A DNA stretch of 64,000 bases from Sequoia sempervirens (taxonomy: Eukaryota > Streptophyta > Pinopsida > Cupressales > Cupressaceae). The notes beneath the pieces were generated by a model that saw only the letters and a list, made by a program, of their open reading frames with translations, searched no databases and was not told where the DNA came from. The position numbers were made by a program, and so were the translations under genes. Shown in pieces: positions 34,552 through 45,935 of the stretch (the first letter of the stretch is position 1; each line of letters begins with the position of its first letter). The DNA lies in assembly GCA_007258455.2 (NCBI GenBank), contig VDFB02193867.1, forward strand, positions 532,633,071-532,697,070. The letters run 5' to 3'.

Positions 34552-34967
34552 TGTCAGAATTGAGATATAGCTCTGATACCATCTTAGAATTGGATATGGC
34601 TGCCAAGATCTTGAGACCAAATGGAAAGAAAAAAAGAAGAGAATATAATTTGACAAGAATAAATTGTATTGTTATCAATATGATTAAATGATATGATTGT
34701 TATGTACAATGAGAGAGACCTTGGTTATATAGCCAAGGTGAGATACAATATGCCATATGATTATGAAAAGTGTCTTAATCATATGACACAAGACAACTAA
34801 TCACACTTACCTAGGTTCACATCTACTAGTTGTCAAAAGATAAGATAACAAATGACAACTAACACCTTCTAGAAATATTCCTTCCTAGGACCTAAGTAAA
34901 CTTAACATGTACAAATAGGTCCCCTAGTAATGAATGAACTAGGTACAAGAATTTATTTACACCAACA
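34552..34967 (-). repeat. 5' LTR of C2
   Basis: On the minus strand it runs from TGTTGGTGTAAATAAATTC to CAATTCTGACA, 416 bp. It is paired with 29566-29983. Confidence 0.8.
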
Positions 34968-35130
34968 TGGACCAATGTAGACACTTTTTGTTGGCAGTTG
35001 TACAAATTTTCTAACTTTTATTGATGACTATACAAGGAAGACTTGGGTCTATCTTTTGAGGCATAAATATGATACTTTTGGAGTCTTTCAGTAGTTCAAG
35101 GCTCTTGTAGAGAAGGAAAATGGTTACTAT
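34968..35130 (+). pseudogene. C1 integrase core, part 2
   Basis: It reads GPM, a stop, TLFVGSCTNFLTFIDDYTRK and TWVYLLRHKYDTFGVF, the Copia integrase core with its first catalytic aspartate in FIDDYTRK. It is cut at NGYY by element X and resumes at 48479. Confidence 0.9.
35126..35130. other. Left target-site duplication of X (ACTAT)
   Basis: ACTAT is paired with ACTAC at 48479-48483. The C1 integrase frame continues correctly if one copy is removed, which supports the boundary. Confidence 0.85.
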
Positions 35131-37673
35131 TGTTGGAGCATCAAAATTTTGCTCCTTATGTTTCATTACTGCCCTACCTGGTGTCAACTGGTCTTTCATG
35201 GTGTCAAAATTCTTGAGGGTTAGGGTTTTGTACTTATTTGCATGTAAAACCCTTGTATTTGTTTTAAGCCTTAGTTGAGTTCTATTTTGTTGTTGCTTTT
35301 TGAAGGCTATTAAAACATCTTATGCCCCGTCGACTCATCTAGGCTTTGGCCCCTTTGATTTTAATTTTTGTTTCCCCCTCGGGTTTTATTTTCCCTAAGT
35401 CTAGGCTGACCCTATGCTTTAATGTTTTAAAAACAACTCATGTCATTGTTTTCCATCCGCCTAGTGGTGTCCCCTTTCCCTTTAATGAAAGTTACATTTC
35501 ATAGAAGTTTGGAGCTTGCACTGCCATCGATATTTTTCCTTCATATATCAAGGGTTGGCTGACATCCTATGATTGGGAATAGAAGGATTGTGAAATAGTG
35601 CGCGGGCGCCACATGTCACCTCTCACGGATGAAGTTTTGCTTGGCCATTGATCATATACCTTTTGATCGAGTAGCTTTCCTATTATTTCACAATCAAAAG
35701 GTGCTCACCTTTTATCTATCGCGAAGCAGTGAGATGATGCCATGTGTACAAGGTGGGGCCTGAGGAAGTTTTGAGTGATATATTTTAAATATTTCATTGC
35801 TTCCAAAGCAAAAAAATTAAAATAAAATATTTGTTATGGCTGAGGAAATACATTAAATGCGCAAGGCTAGAGAAGTTAGGAATCTAGTCAAGTCAAAGGA
35901 GATCAATGATGGTGATTGAAAGCTAGGTCCTGCTACATCCTAGTCATTCCCCACCATCCGACGTTCCCAAACTACAAGATGGTGATATAACGAGTTGGCG
36001 CCACATGTCCAATCTAGGGTGGTTGAGGTGGATGAAGTTTGTAACCATCGATCAAGTATTTTCAAAGATCTATGGTCACCCACTATCACATGATCAAAAG
36101 CTGGAAGGTCTATAATGTTCGTGATATTGTGGGTGACTGCTACATGTCTCGATCGAAGAAGTCGACGGAGTAAAAGAGCGGGTTACTAAAGCGCTTGCAG
36201 GATGCACATGCTGAAGACCGATGGAGATGTTTTAATCTTGATGAAAAATGTGCTTAATGATTAACAATAGGGTTGCTGACTGTGTTGGAGGGATGAGATA
36301 GTTGATGATCAAGATCGATGGTTGCCTGCCAACGCGCGATCAGAAGTTGAGGGATTGCGATATCGCAAGTAACTGCCATGTGGATTTCCTTCATAGCTTA
36401 GGGAGAGATGGGCCCTTTTCTAACATGTTGGTGATTGTGTCAAATAGTGTTTGAAGGTGGTCATTCGATGATTTGTTTCAACTGAAGGATCAATGGATGG
36501 AATTTAAAATCAGGGTCAAGACATGGTTGGAGCCATTTGTGTAGGCGAGCAGGTGAGTTTTAATGGCAGAAAGGATGCTTACTGGCATGATTCAATTAAT
36601 GGGTTAGATGTTGTGGTTGCAGTGGCTTCTAGTTCTGTTTTAATGGCGATCTTGGTGTGGATTTCTTGTGATCTTTATGACTGCATCAACTCTTTTCCAA
36701 GTGGCCATTTAGTTGATGACATGTGTACTCTTTGGCTCGATGCTTTGTTTTCTCCTTCATTATTTATAAGAATGATTTCAAGGCTAGAGGTACCGAGTAG
36801 CAATTTAGACAAATTTTGTCGAGTCTAGGTGAAGTTGTAGAGCAATTTATAAAGTCTGATTTTCTTTAGGAAGAATCTAACTTATGTTTTGAGTCAGTCT
36901 GTAACATGTTTTGAGTTCAGGGAGTTTTAATGTTGTATAACAGTACTATCATTAAATTCTAAATGAAAATTTCAAGCTCATGTCTCTCCCTTGTACTTGC
37001 ATATCTGAACCTTGAATAAACTTAACAAGAGTTGTTTTATCCATCTCACTGTTGTGGTGTGTATGATCCTTGTTTTGGCTTTAATTCAAATAATTAATTA
37101 AAATGCTTGAATGGGATTACAGGAGTATATGTATTGTATGAGGATTTGTTAAGTAGTATTGAGCTAGGATACATATTGATGAGATTACAAAGTAATGTTG
37201 TCAAAGATCCCATGCGTTATGTGTTAAATCTATTATATGCCTTTAGATGCTTATAAATTTGACTCCTGCCCAATAGATATATGGCACTGGTCTAAGTTGT
37301 AATTATCAACCATATGATTTAGTGTTTGCTTGTCTTTTCCTAGAGCTTATTGCAAATTAAAAATCAATGACCATCTTATACTACATTGTGTTGTAGTTAT
37401 CGCATGCTCCAAGTAGTTGATATTACTAATAAATAGCCAATTTATTTAAATATTATCCTATTGTGTTGAGCTATTAAGTGAGCTCATCTGTTATTCTTAG
37501 TGTTGTTTATAATAAAGGTGTAGAGGTTGTAAACACATTAAGGGATCAACCTCCTGGGTCTTATAGAGCCCAAAGTGTAGAAGGTTTCTTAAAGTCCTCG
37601 TCAGTTGGTCCAGGTCCTTCGAGCTGCCTTTGATTTGGATTGGCAGTCCAATAGGTAGATTATGAGACAAACC
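35131..37673 (+). repeat. 5' LTR of X
   Basis: From TGTTGGAGCATC to GAGACAAAC(C). It includes a cluster of diverged hairpin units at about 35570-36390, TATAAG at 36765-36770, and a U5 part resembling that of Y. Frames within it are not supported as genes. Confidence 0.88.
36765..36770 (+). promoter_or_regulatory. TATA-like box in LTR of X
   Basis: TATAAG in a ctccttcatt-t-tataag context, conserved in the other LTRs as ctctataaga (47571-47580). It is a probable transcription start region. Confidence 0.45.
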
Positions 37674-37703
37674 TGGTTACAGTGTAAAAGGAAACCAACA
37701 AGA

Positions 37704-37721
37704 TGGTGACTCCATTAGGGA
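37704..37721 (+). other. Candidate primer-binding site of X
   Basis: TGGTGACTCCATTAGGGA, 30 bases after the LTR end. A related sequence lies at the same place in Y (TTGTTGACTCTAATGGGA, about 52644). A TGGTTACAGTG at 37674 directly abuts the LTR and is an alternative. The tRNA was not assigned. Confidence 0.5.
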
Positions 37722-38221
37722 TGTCCTTGAATCTTCAAGTGCAGACTACTTAGTTACAGAGTCATATTATTGTTTTCCATTTTGGATTTAGTTCAAATAC
37801 TAAAGAATCTCAGGCCTAGAAAAAGATATTTGTTCTAGTGAAACTAATTATTTTATAATCTATGGTGCTCTGTTTGTGGAAGGAACTTAGAGATATATTT
37901 ATTTTTGAATGAACTTCATACAACTTAAAGTTCAATCCTTTAGAAGAAGAGGTGGTGAATCTATTAGAAGAACTTGTTGAAGAGTTAAAGAAAAGTTCCA
38001 GATCTACAAATTTATAGAACAACTTGTAGTTGTGCCAATGTTTCCAGGTATTCTTCACATGTTTGAACTCCTTTGGAAAGAACTTTGGTCCCATTATTTA
38101 GTAATATTAAGCACTACAATCAAGAGAGATTCAATATTGTAACTAAGTAGTTGTAGAGGGAATTATTTTCATTTTCAAAATGTATGATTGTTTTAGTTCT
38201 CCCTCTACAAGCTATAGTATC

Positions 38222-40337
38222 ATGCCTAGAACACAGTATTGTCCTTAAAGGAAAGTGTTTGGTAATGAAATATACAAAACTTTAGATTTTAGTAAAATCC
38301 AATGTTACCCACATTCTATCCCAAGAAGAATTAATGAACTTTTTCCTAAGTCTAGAGATGATTTTGACGAATCAGCATCAAGACATGTACAATGTTTCAT
38401 TCGTTTGATTGAAGATTGTCAGATTGAAGAAGAAGATGTTATCATGAAACTTTTGGTAAGAAATTTAGAAGGTATGGCTGAAAATTGGTTTACTTGTTTA
38501 CTAATGCACTCCATAGATTCATGGCAAGACTTAGAACATGTTTCCTTGATACTTTTAAAGATGAGTCAGTAGTGAATGATGAATGCTTGTCTAAAGATAG
38601 AAGTCTGCATACTTAGGAAGGATTAGAAGAGGAAATTGCAAACAAGGTTGAGTCTAAATCATACATTAATGCACTGTGAAATATAGAAAGATTGGAGGAT
38701 GAATCTATCTATGATTTTCATGACAGATTTATGAAATTTTTGCTTGCTATACCAAAATTAGAAAGACCTGATGAGTCATTTTGCGTTGATATGTTCTGTG
38801 AAAAGTATAATCCAGGTCTGAGTACCATGCCAATTCACTGGAGGCCCCCTAGCCTTAAAATTTTATATCAATGGATTTTAATAATTGAAGAAATGATAGA
38901 TAAATGTGGGAGTCATCTCTTAAGTCAATTATGTGATGGTACGTGTTCAAGATTTAGTCCAATGGATGCAGATGGTATAATAGAAGACAAGAATGATATT
39001 GCACCTTGTAGTGATAGGGATATTGTTTATGAACAATTTACAGAAGAATATTGCAGCCAAGGTGGTCATGAATAGATAAATAAAACATGTGAAGTGTTTT
39101 CAATTCGCTCTAGAGATAAAAAAAAATCTAAAGCAGATTTTCTATAGAAAATGAGGGTTGCAATGATGCAAATGATACTGAGAGTATTTTCTCCTCTATG
39201 GACTCTTAATACACAACTGAGTATCATGATAATTCTAATGTTTTAAGTTTTCCTGATGAGAACAATGATGTTGTAGATGGAAGTTTGCAGTCAGCTTAAA
39301 AACATCCTTATATAGGTGACCAGGAGGATTTCAAATCTATTTACAACCCTGGTGATTTTGATTCATTTCAAAAGTAGGAGATAGAATTGATCTCCTTGAA
39401 TGAAAATTATTCTAATGTAGATGAGGACAAGCAACCATTTGATGGTAATATTACATTATGTGACGAGTATGATAGTGTGAATGCTGATGCAAGCTTAGGG
39501 ATCTATTTTAGTGAGTTTGAAGCAACAAATGACTATGAGGATTTCATTTCTTATGAGCCAAGTCTTGAAAATCTTGATGCAAATTTAAACAAGTAATTGT
39601 TTGTTGATTTAAATGAGCCTAGCCATGGGTTTTTTCATGAGGATGTAGAGGTTGATTCCAATGAGAGATCCGATTATGATTTTCAACTAGAATTGCTTCT
39701 TTTTAAGCAAGCTTGTGACATTGAAAAGGTTGATACCTTATGTTTAGAAGATGACAGTATGATTACAAATGATGAGTTAGAAATTTATGATGACCCTCAC
39801 TACCAACATGATGAAGAACAAGTACGGAGTGTGTTAAAGGATGAGTGTATTTCTTTGAATATACTTGAAGATAGTTTCCATGATGAACCAGATCTTCTTG
39901 TAAGTTATTGTGATGGTTTACATTTTGACATGCAAACTAATGATTAGAATGAGCTTAATAGTACTAGCCATGTAGTTGATTTTGAGTGCTATTTTTGTCA
40001 ACAAGAAGAAGTTTTCATTGAATTTGGAAATGTGCAGGACATTGAAACAAGTTGTTTTCAGCTTGAGAGTGATTCACATGATAAATGTAATTAGTTGTTT
40101 CTACATGATTATCAGTGTTTGGAAAGTGTCACTGACTTTCAAATGAATAGTGATTATGAGAATATTGATGATGTTGTATATGATGGCCTATTGAGGGGTA
40201 CCATCATGTTCAATCAGACAAATGGTTGTGATTAGATTTTGCTTTCATATGGTCTTGATCCCCATTTTCAAATCTTGCCACTTGATACACAATCAAAGAA
40301 TGAGGAGAGTGGAAATGATGGGGCTTATTTGATTTGA
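38222..40337 (+). pseudogene. X internal ORF, copy 1: gag-like plus acidic domain
   Basis: The frame starts at ATG 38222 (MPRTQYCP). The gag-like part includes PRRINELFPKSRDDF, LLVRNLEGMAENWF, DESIYDFHDRFMKFLLAIP and PIHWRPPSLKILY, resembling the plant retrotransposon gag domain. The second half is very rich in Asp and Glu: SLNENYSNVDEDKQPFDGN, DVEVDSNERSDYDF, YDDPHYQHDEEQV. It ends near TGA 40335. Frameshifts near 38540 and 39110 and several stops break it. No zinc knuckle, protease or polymerase was seen. It would act, if at all, as a structural protein supplied alongside another element's enzymes. Confidence 0.7.
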
Positions 40338-40774
40338 TTGCCAATTGATGCAAAGACAAATAGAGAGCAAGTTCTAACTTGCATGAAGGTAGTTTGATGC
40401 TTGTGTTTGCAAAGGTGTAGTCACCAATGTTGTTTTAGTTTTATGGAGGCAAGCATAAGTTGAAGGAGATCAACTACTTTTGCAGAACTGTGTTTGACAG
40501 AGGTAAATGTTGATTCCCCTTTTTCATTTGGTGGCTTAGGGTCACCAAATGGAGTTTGAAAAAACAAGATTTGATAGGGGATATTCTTGAACTGCCAGTT
40601 CATGGACATTTCTTTAAATTATACTTCACTTGAAGTATTCTTTTTGATGAACAATAGTTTATGTTTGTATATTTCATACATAGTTCAAGTTCTAAACAAT
40701 GCCTTTTGGTCGTCTCTGCCTCTTGGTCTACTCCACCTGTGATTTTGAATCCTCGCTTGATTCTAGTGGAATGA
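40338..40774 (+). other. 3' internal segment of X copy 1
   Basis: Non-coding, matching 45440-45935 of copy 2. It ends in gaatgaatg fused directly to LTR text, so the junction that should carry the polypurine tract and first 111 bp of LTR is deleted. Confidence 0.7.
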
Positions 40775-42948
40775 ATGTAAAACCCTTGTATTTTTTTAAG
40801 CCTTGGTTGAGTTCTATTTTACTGTAGATTTTTGAAAGCTATTAAAACATCTTATGCCCCATTGACTTTTCCAGGCTTTGGCCCCTTTGATTTTAATTTT
40901 TGTTTCCCCCTCGGGTTTTATTTTCCTTAAGTCTAGGCTGACCCCGTGCTTTAATGCTTTAGAAACAACTTATGTAGTTGTTTTCCATCCACCTAGTGGT
41001 ATCCCCTTTCCCTTTAATGAAAGTTATATTTCGCAAAAGTTTGGAGCTCACGCTGCCATCAATCGTTTGCCTTCATATATCGACGGTTGCCCACCATCCC
41101 TTGATCAAGAATTGAAGGATTGCAAAATAGCGGGCATGCACCATGTGTCCCCTCTCTAAGATGAAGTTTTGCTCAGCCATTGATCAACTAAATTTTCATC
41201 GAGTAGCTTGCCCACTATTTCGCAATTGACAGGTGCTCACCTATTATCTATCAAGAAGCAACAAGATGATGCCTCGTGTACAAGGTGGACCGCGAGGAAG
41301 TTTTGAGCAATACATTTTAAATATTTCATTGCTTCCAAAGAAAAACATTTATTATGAAATATTTGTTATGGTTGGGGAAATTCATTAAATGCACAAGGAT
41401 AAAGAAATTAAGGCATCCGATCAAGTCAAAGGAGATGAACGGTGGAAATTAAAAGCTAGGTCCTGTCGCATCCTAGTCATTCCCCACCATCCCATGATCT
41501 AAAACTGCAAGATACCAATATCATAGGCTAACGCCACATGTCCAATCTAGAGCGGCCAAGGGGGATGAAGTTTCTAACTGCCGATCAAGTATTGTCAAAG
41601 ATCTATGGTCGCCCGCTATCATGTGATCAAAAGCTACAAGGTCTATACCGATCGCGATATCGCAGGTGACTACCATGTGTCTCAGCTAATGAAGTTGAAG
41701 GAGTAAAAGGGATCGTTAATAAAGCGCTTGTGGGATGCACGTGCTAAAGATTGATGGAGATGTTTTAATCTTGATGGGAAAGGTGCTCGCTCATTAACAA
41801 TAGGGCTACCGACTGTGTTGGAGGGATGAGATCGTTGATGATCAAGATCGATGGTTGCCCACCATCGCTCGATCAGAAGTTGAGGGATTTTGATATCATG
41901 AGCAACCATGACATGGATTTACTTTGTAGCTTAGGGTGAGATGGGCCCTTTTCTGCCACACTAGCGATTGTGTTAGATAGTTTTTGAAGGTGGTCATTTG
42001 ATGATATGTTTCAACTAAAGGATCAATGGCTAGAATTTAAAGTTAGGTTCAAGACATGGTTGGAGTTGTTTGTACAGGTGAGTGATTGAGTTTTAATGGA
42101 GGGAAGGCCACTTATTCACATGATTCAATTAATGGGTTAGATATTGTGGTTGCAATAGTTTCCAGTTCTATTTTCATGGTGATCTTTATAATTGCATCAA
42201 CTCTTTTCCAGGTGGCCATTTAGTTGATGACATGTGTACTCTCTGGCCCAATGCCTTGTTTTCTCCTTCATTCTCTATAAGAAGGATTTCAAGGCTAGAG
42301 GTACGGGGTAGCAAGTCTGAACCTTGAATAAAATTACCAAGGGTTGTTTTATCCATCTCACTATTGTGGTGTGTATGATCCTTATTTTGGATTTAATTCA
42401 AAGAAATAATTAAAATGCTTGAATGGTATTATACCGGATATGTACTATATGAGGATTTGGTAAGTAGTATTGAGCTAGGATACATATTGATGAGATTACA
42501 AAGTAATTTTTTCAAAGATCCCATGTGTTATGTGATAAATCTGTTATATGCCTTTAGATGCTTATATATTTTAATCTTGCCCAATAGATATATGTCACTG
42601 GTCTAAGTTGTAATCACCCATATGATTCAATGTTTGCTTTTCTTTTCCTAGCACTTGCTGAAAATTGCAAATCAATGACCATCTTATACTACCATGTGTT
42701 GTAGTTATCTCATGCTCGACGTAGTTGATATTACTGATAAATAGCCAATTTAGTTTAGTATTATCCTATTGTGTAGATCTATTAAGTGAGATCATCTATT
42801 ATTGCTAATGTTGTTTATAATAAAGGTGCAGAGGTTGTAAAAACATTAAGGGATCACCCTCCCAGGTCTTGCAGAGCCCAGAGTGTAGGAGGTTTCTTAA
42901 ACTCCTCATCAGTTGGTCTAGGTCCTTCGAGCTACCCTTGATTGGGAT
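40775..42948 (+). repeat. Middle LTR of X, truncated at both ends
   Basis: It matches 35242 to about 37650 of the 5' LTR. It lacks the first 111 bp, about 210 bp after 'gtagcaa' (42316), and the end with the primer-binding site. A 93-codon frame at 40878-41159 is shared with the 3' LTR. Confidence 0.85.
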
Positions 42949-43348
42949 CCCTTAATGTTGTAATGAACCTAATTATTTTATGATCTGTGGTGCTCTGCTG
43001 GTGGAAGGAACTTAGAGATAGATTTATTTGTGAAATAACTTCATACTACTTGAAGTTCTTGATCCTCTAGAAGAAGAGGTGGCGACTCTGTCAGAAGAAC
43101 TTGTTGAAGATTTAATGAATAGTTCCATATCTACAAATTTCTAGAACAACTTGCACTTGTGCCAATGTTTTCAGGCATTCTTCACATTTTTGAACTCCTT
43201 AGGAGAGAACTTTGGTTCCCTTATTTAGTGATATTAAGCACTACAGTCAAGGGAGATTCAATATTGTAACTGAGTAGTTGTAGAGAGAATTATTTTCATT
43301 TTCAAAATGTGTGATTGTTTTAGCTCTCCCTCTACAAGCTATAGTATC

Positions 43349-45352
43349 ATGCCTAGAACATAGCCTTGTCCTCAAAAGAAAGTGCTTGGTAATGAAAGAT
43401 ACAACCCTTTAGATTTTAGTAAAATCTAGGGTTACCCACTTTCTATCCCAAGAAGAATTAATGAACTTTTTCCTAAGTTTAGAGATGATTTTAAGGAATC
43501 AACATCAAGACATGTACAATATTTCATTCATTTGATGGAAGATTGTCAGATTGAAGAAGATGTTATCATGTTTTTTTTTGTAAGAAGTTTAGAAGGTATG
43601 GCTGAAAGTTGGTTTAGTTGTTTAGCGATGCACTTGATAGATTCATGGCATAGACTCAAGACATGTTTCCATGATACTTTTAAAGATGAGTCAGTAGTGA
43701 ATAATAAATGATTGTCTAAAGATAGAAGTCTGCCTACTCAAGAAGGATTTGAAGAGGAAATTGCAAACAAGGTTCAGTCTGAATCATATATTAATGCACT
43801 GTGCAATATAGAAAGATTGGAGGATGAATCTATCTATGATTTTCATGATAGATTTATGAAATTTTTGCTTGCTATACCAAAATTAGAAAGACATAATGAG
43901 TCATTTTGCATTGATATGTTATGTGAAAAGTATAAGCCAAGTCTGAGTACCATGCCAATTCACTGGAGGCCCCCTAGCCTTAAAAGTTTATATCTATGGC
44001 TTTTAATAATTGAGGAAATGATAGATAAATATGGGAGTCATCTCTTAACTCAATTATGTGATGGTACTTTTTCAAGATTTAGTCCAGTGGATGCAGATGG
44101 TATAGTAGAAGACAAGAATGATAGTGCACCATGTAGTGATAGGGATGTTATTTCTAAACAATTTACTGAAGAAATATGTCCAGAAGAATATTGCAGCCAT
44201 GATGGCCATGAATAGATAAATAAAACATGTGAAGTTTTTTCCATTCGCTTTGAAGATACAAAAATAGAAAGCAAATTTTCTATAGTAAATGAGGGTTGCA
44301 ATGATGTAAATGATACTAAGAGTATTTTCTCCTCTATGGACTCTAAATAAACAATTGAGGATCATGATGATTCTGATGTTTTAAGTTTTCCTAATAAGAA
44401 AAATGATGTTGTAGATGGAAGTTTGTAGTCAGCTGAAAAAAATCCTTATATAGGTGACCAAGAGGATTTCAAATCTATTTATAGCCCTGGTGATTTTGAT
44501 TCATTTCAAAAGTAGGAGATGGAATTGATCTCCTTGAATGAAAATTATTCTAATGTAGATGAAGACAAGCAACCATTTGATGGTAATATTGCATTATGTG
44601 ATGAGTATGACAGTGTGAATGTTGATTCAAGCTCAAGGATCTATTTTAGTGAGTTTGAAGTAGCAGATAACTATGAGGATTTCATTTCTTATAAGCCAAG
44701 TTTTGAAGAACTTGATGCATATTTAAACAAGTATTTGTTTGTTAATTTAAATGAGCCTAGCCATGGGTTTTTTCATGATGATGTAGAGGTTGATTCCAAT
44801 GAGAGATCATATTATGATTTTGAACCAGAATTGCTTGTTGTTGAGAAAGCTTGTGATGTTGAAAAGGTTGATACCTTATGTTTAGAAGATGGTAGTATGA
44901 TTACAGAGGATGAGTTAGAAATTTTTGATGACCCTCACTACCAACATGATGAAGAAAAAGTACAGAGTGTGTTAAAGGATGAGTGTATTTCTTTGAATAC
45001 ACTTGAAGATAGTTTGCATGATGAACCAAATCTTCTAGCAAGTTATTGTGATGGTTTACATTTTGATATGCAAACTAATGATCAGAATGAGCTTAATAGT
45101 AGTCACCATGTAGCAGATTGTGAGTGCTATTTTTGTCAGTTGGAAGAAGTTTTCATTAAATGTGGCAATGTGCAGGACATTGAAATGAGTTGTCAGCTTG
45201 AGAGTGATTCACATGATAAATGCAATCAATTGTTGCCACATGATTATCAACGTTTGGAAAGTGTCACTGACTTTCAAATGCATAATGATTATGAAAATAT
45301 TGATGATGTTGTATATGATGGCCTACTGAGGGGTACCATCATGTTCAATTAG
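43349..45352 (+). pseudogene. X internal ORF, copy 2: gag-like plus acidic domain
   Basis: Homologous to 38222-40337 and better preserved. The gag-like part is open at 43712-44215 (FHDRFMKFLLAIPKLER, HWRPPSLKSLYLW), and the acidic part is open for 277 codons at 44519-45352 (MELISLNENYSNVDED, then FHDDVEVDSNERS, FDDPHYQHDEEKV, VADCECYFCQLEEVF, DDVVYDGLLRGTIMFN). Stops remain at about 43709, 44213, 44347, 44427 and 44513. Two of these (after GHE and after FQK) are shared with copy 1. The intact ancestor was about 700 codons. The acidic half matches Y residue for residue in places. Function unknown. Confidence 0.7.
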
Positions 45353-45935
45353 GAAAATGGTTGTGATCATACTTTGCTTTCATATGGTCTTGATCCCCAT
45401 TTTCAAATATTTCCACTTGATACATAATCAAAGAATGAGGAGTGGCAATGATGGGGCTTATTTGATTTGGTTGCTAATTGATGACAAAGACAAATAGAGA
45501 GCAAGTTCTGACTTGCATGAAGGAAATTTGATACTTGTGTTTGAAAAGGTGTAGTCACCAATGTTGTTGTGGTTTGATCGAGGAAAGCATAAGTTGAAGG
45601 AGATCAGCTCCTTTTGTAGAACTTTGTTCAACATAGGTAAATGTTGACTCCCTTTTTTCATTTGGTGGCTTAGGGTCACCAAATGGAGTTTGAAAAAACA
45701 AGATTTTATAGGAGATATTCTTGAACTGCTAGTTCATGAACAGTTCTTGAAATTATACTTCACTTGAAGTAGTCTTTTCCATGAGCAGTAGTTTATGTTT
45801 GTATATTTTGTACATAGTTTAGGTTGTTTTTTCCGAACAATCCCTTTTGGTTGTTTGTGCCTCTTGGTCTACTCCACCTAAGATTATGAATCCTCACTTC
45901 ATTCCAATGGAATGAATGTCCCCAACTATTGCCAT
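45353..45935 (+). other. 3' internal segment of X copy 2
   Basis: Non-coding remainder, ending tccccaactattgccat before the LTR. No clear polypurine tract is visible, which is unusual and leaves the 3' LTR start slightly uncertain. Confidence 0.6.

Larger units (their letters stand above)
29566..34967 (-). mobile_element. Element C2, Copia-like gag element with an unknown domain in place of pol
   Basis: LTRs 29566-29983 and 34552-34967 in minus orientation, with a clear polypurine tract and primer-binding sites. The minus strand carries a Copia gag with an intact zinc knuckle, a protease/pre-integrase remnant and then an unrecognised ORF. No integrase core, reverse transcriptase or RNase H was seen in its 5.4 kb. 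It is inserted in the integrase region of C1. Flanks caaac and tggac do not form a clean target duplication. Confidence 0.88.

Noticed and set aside
36523..36828. A 101-codon gene in the X LTR
   Set aside because: It lies in U3 across the TATA-like box and is broken in the other LTR copies.
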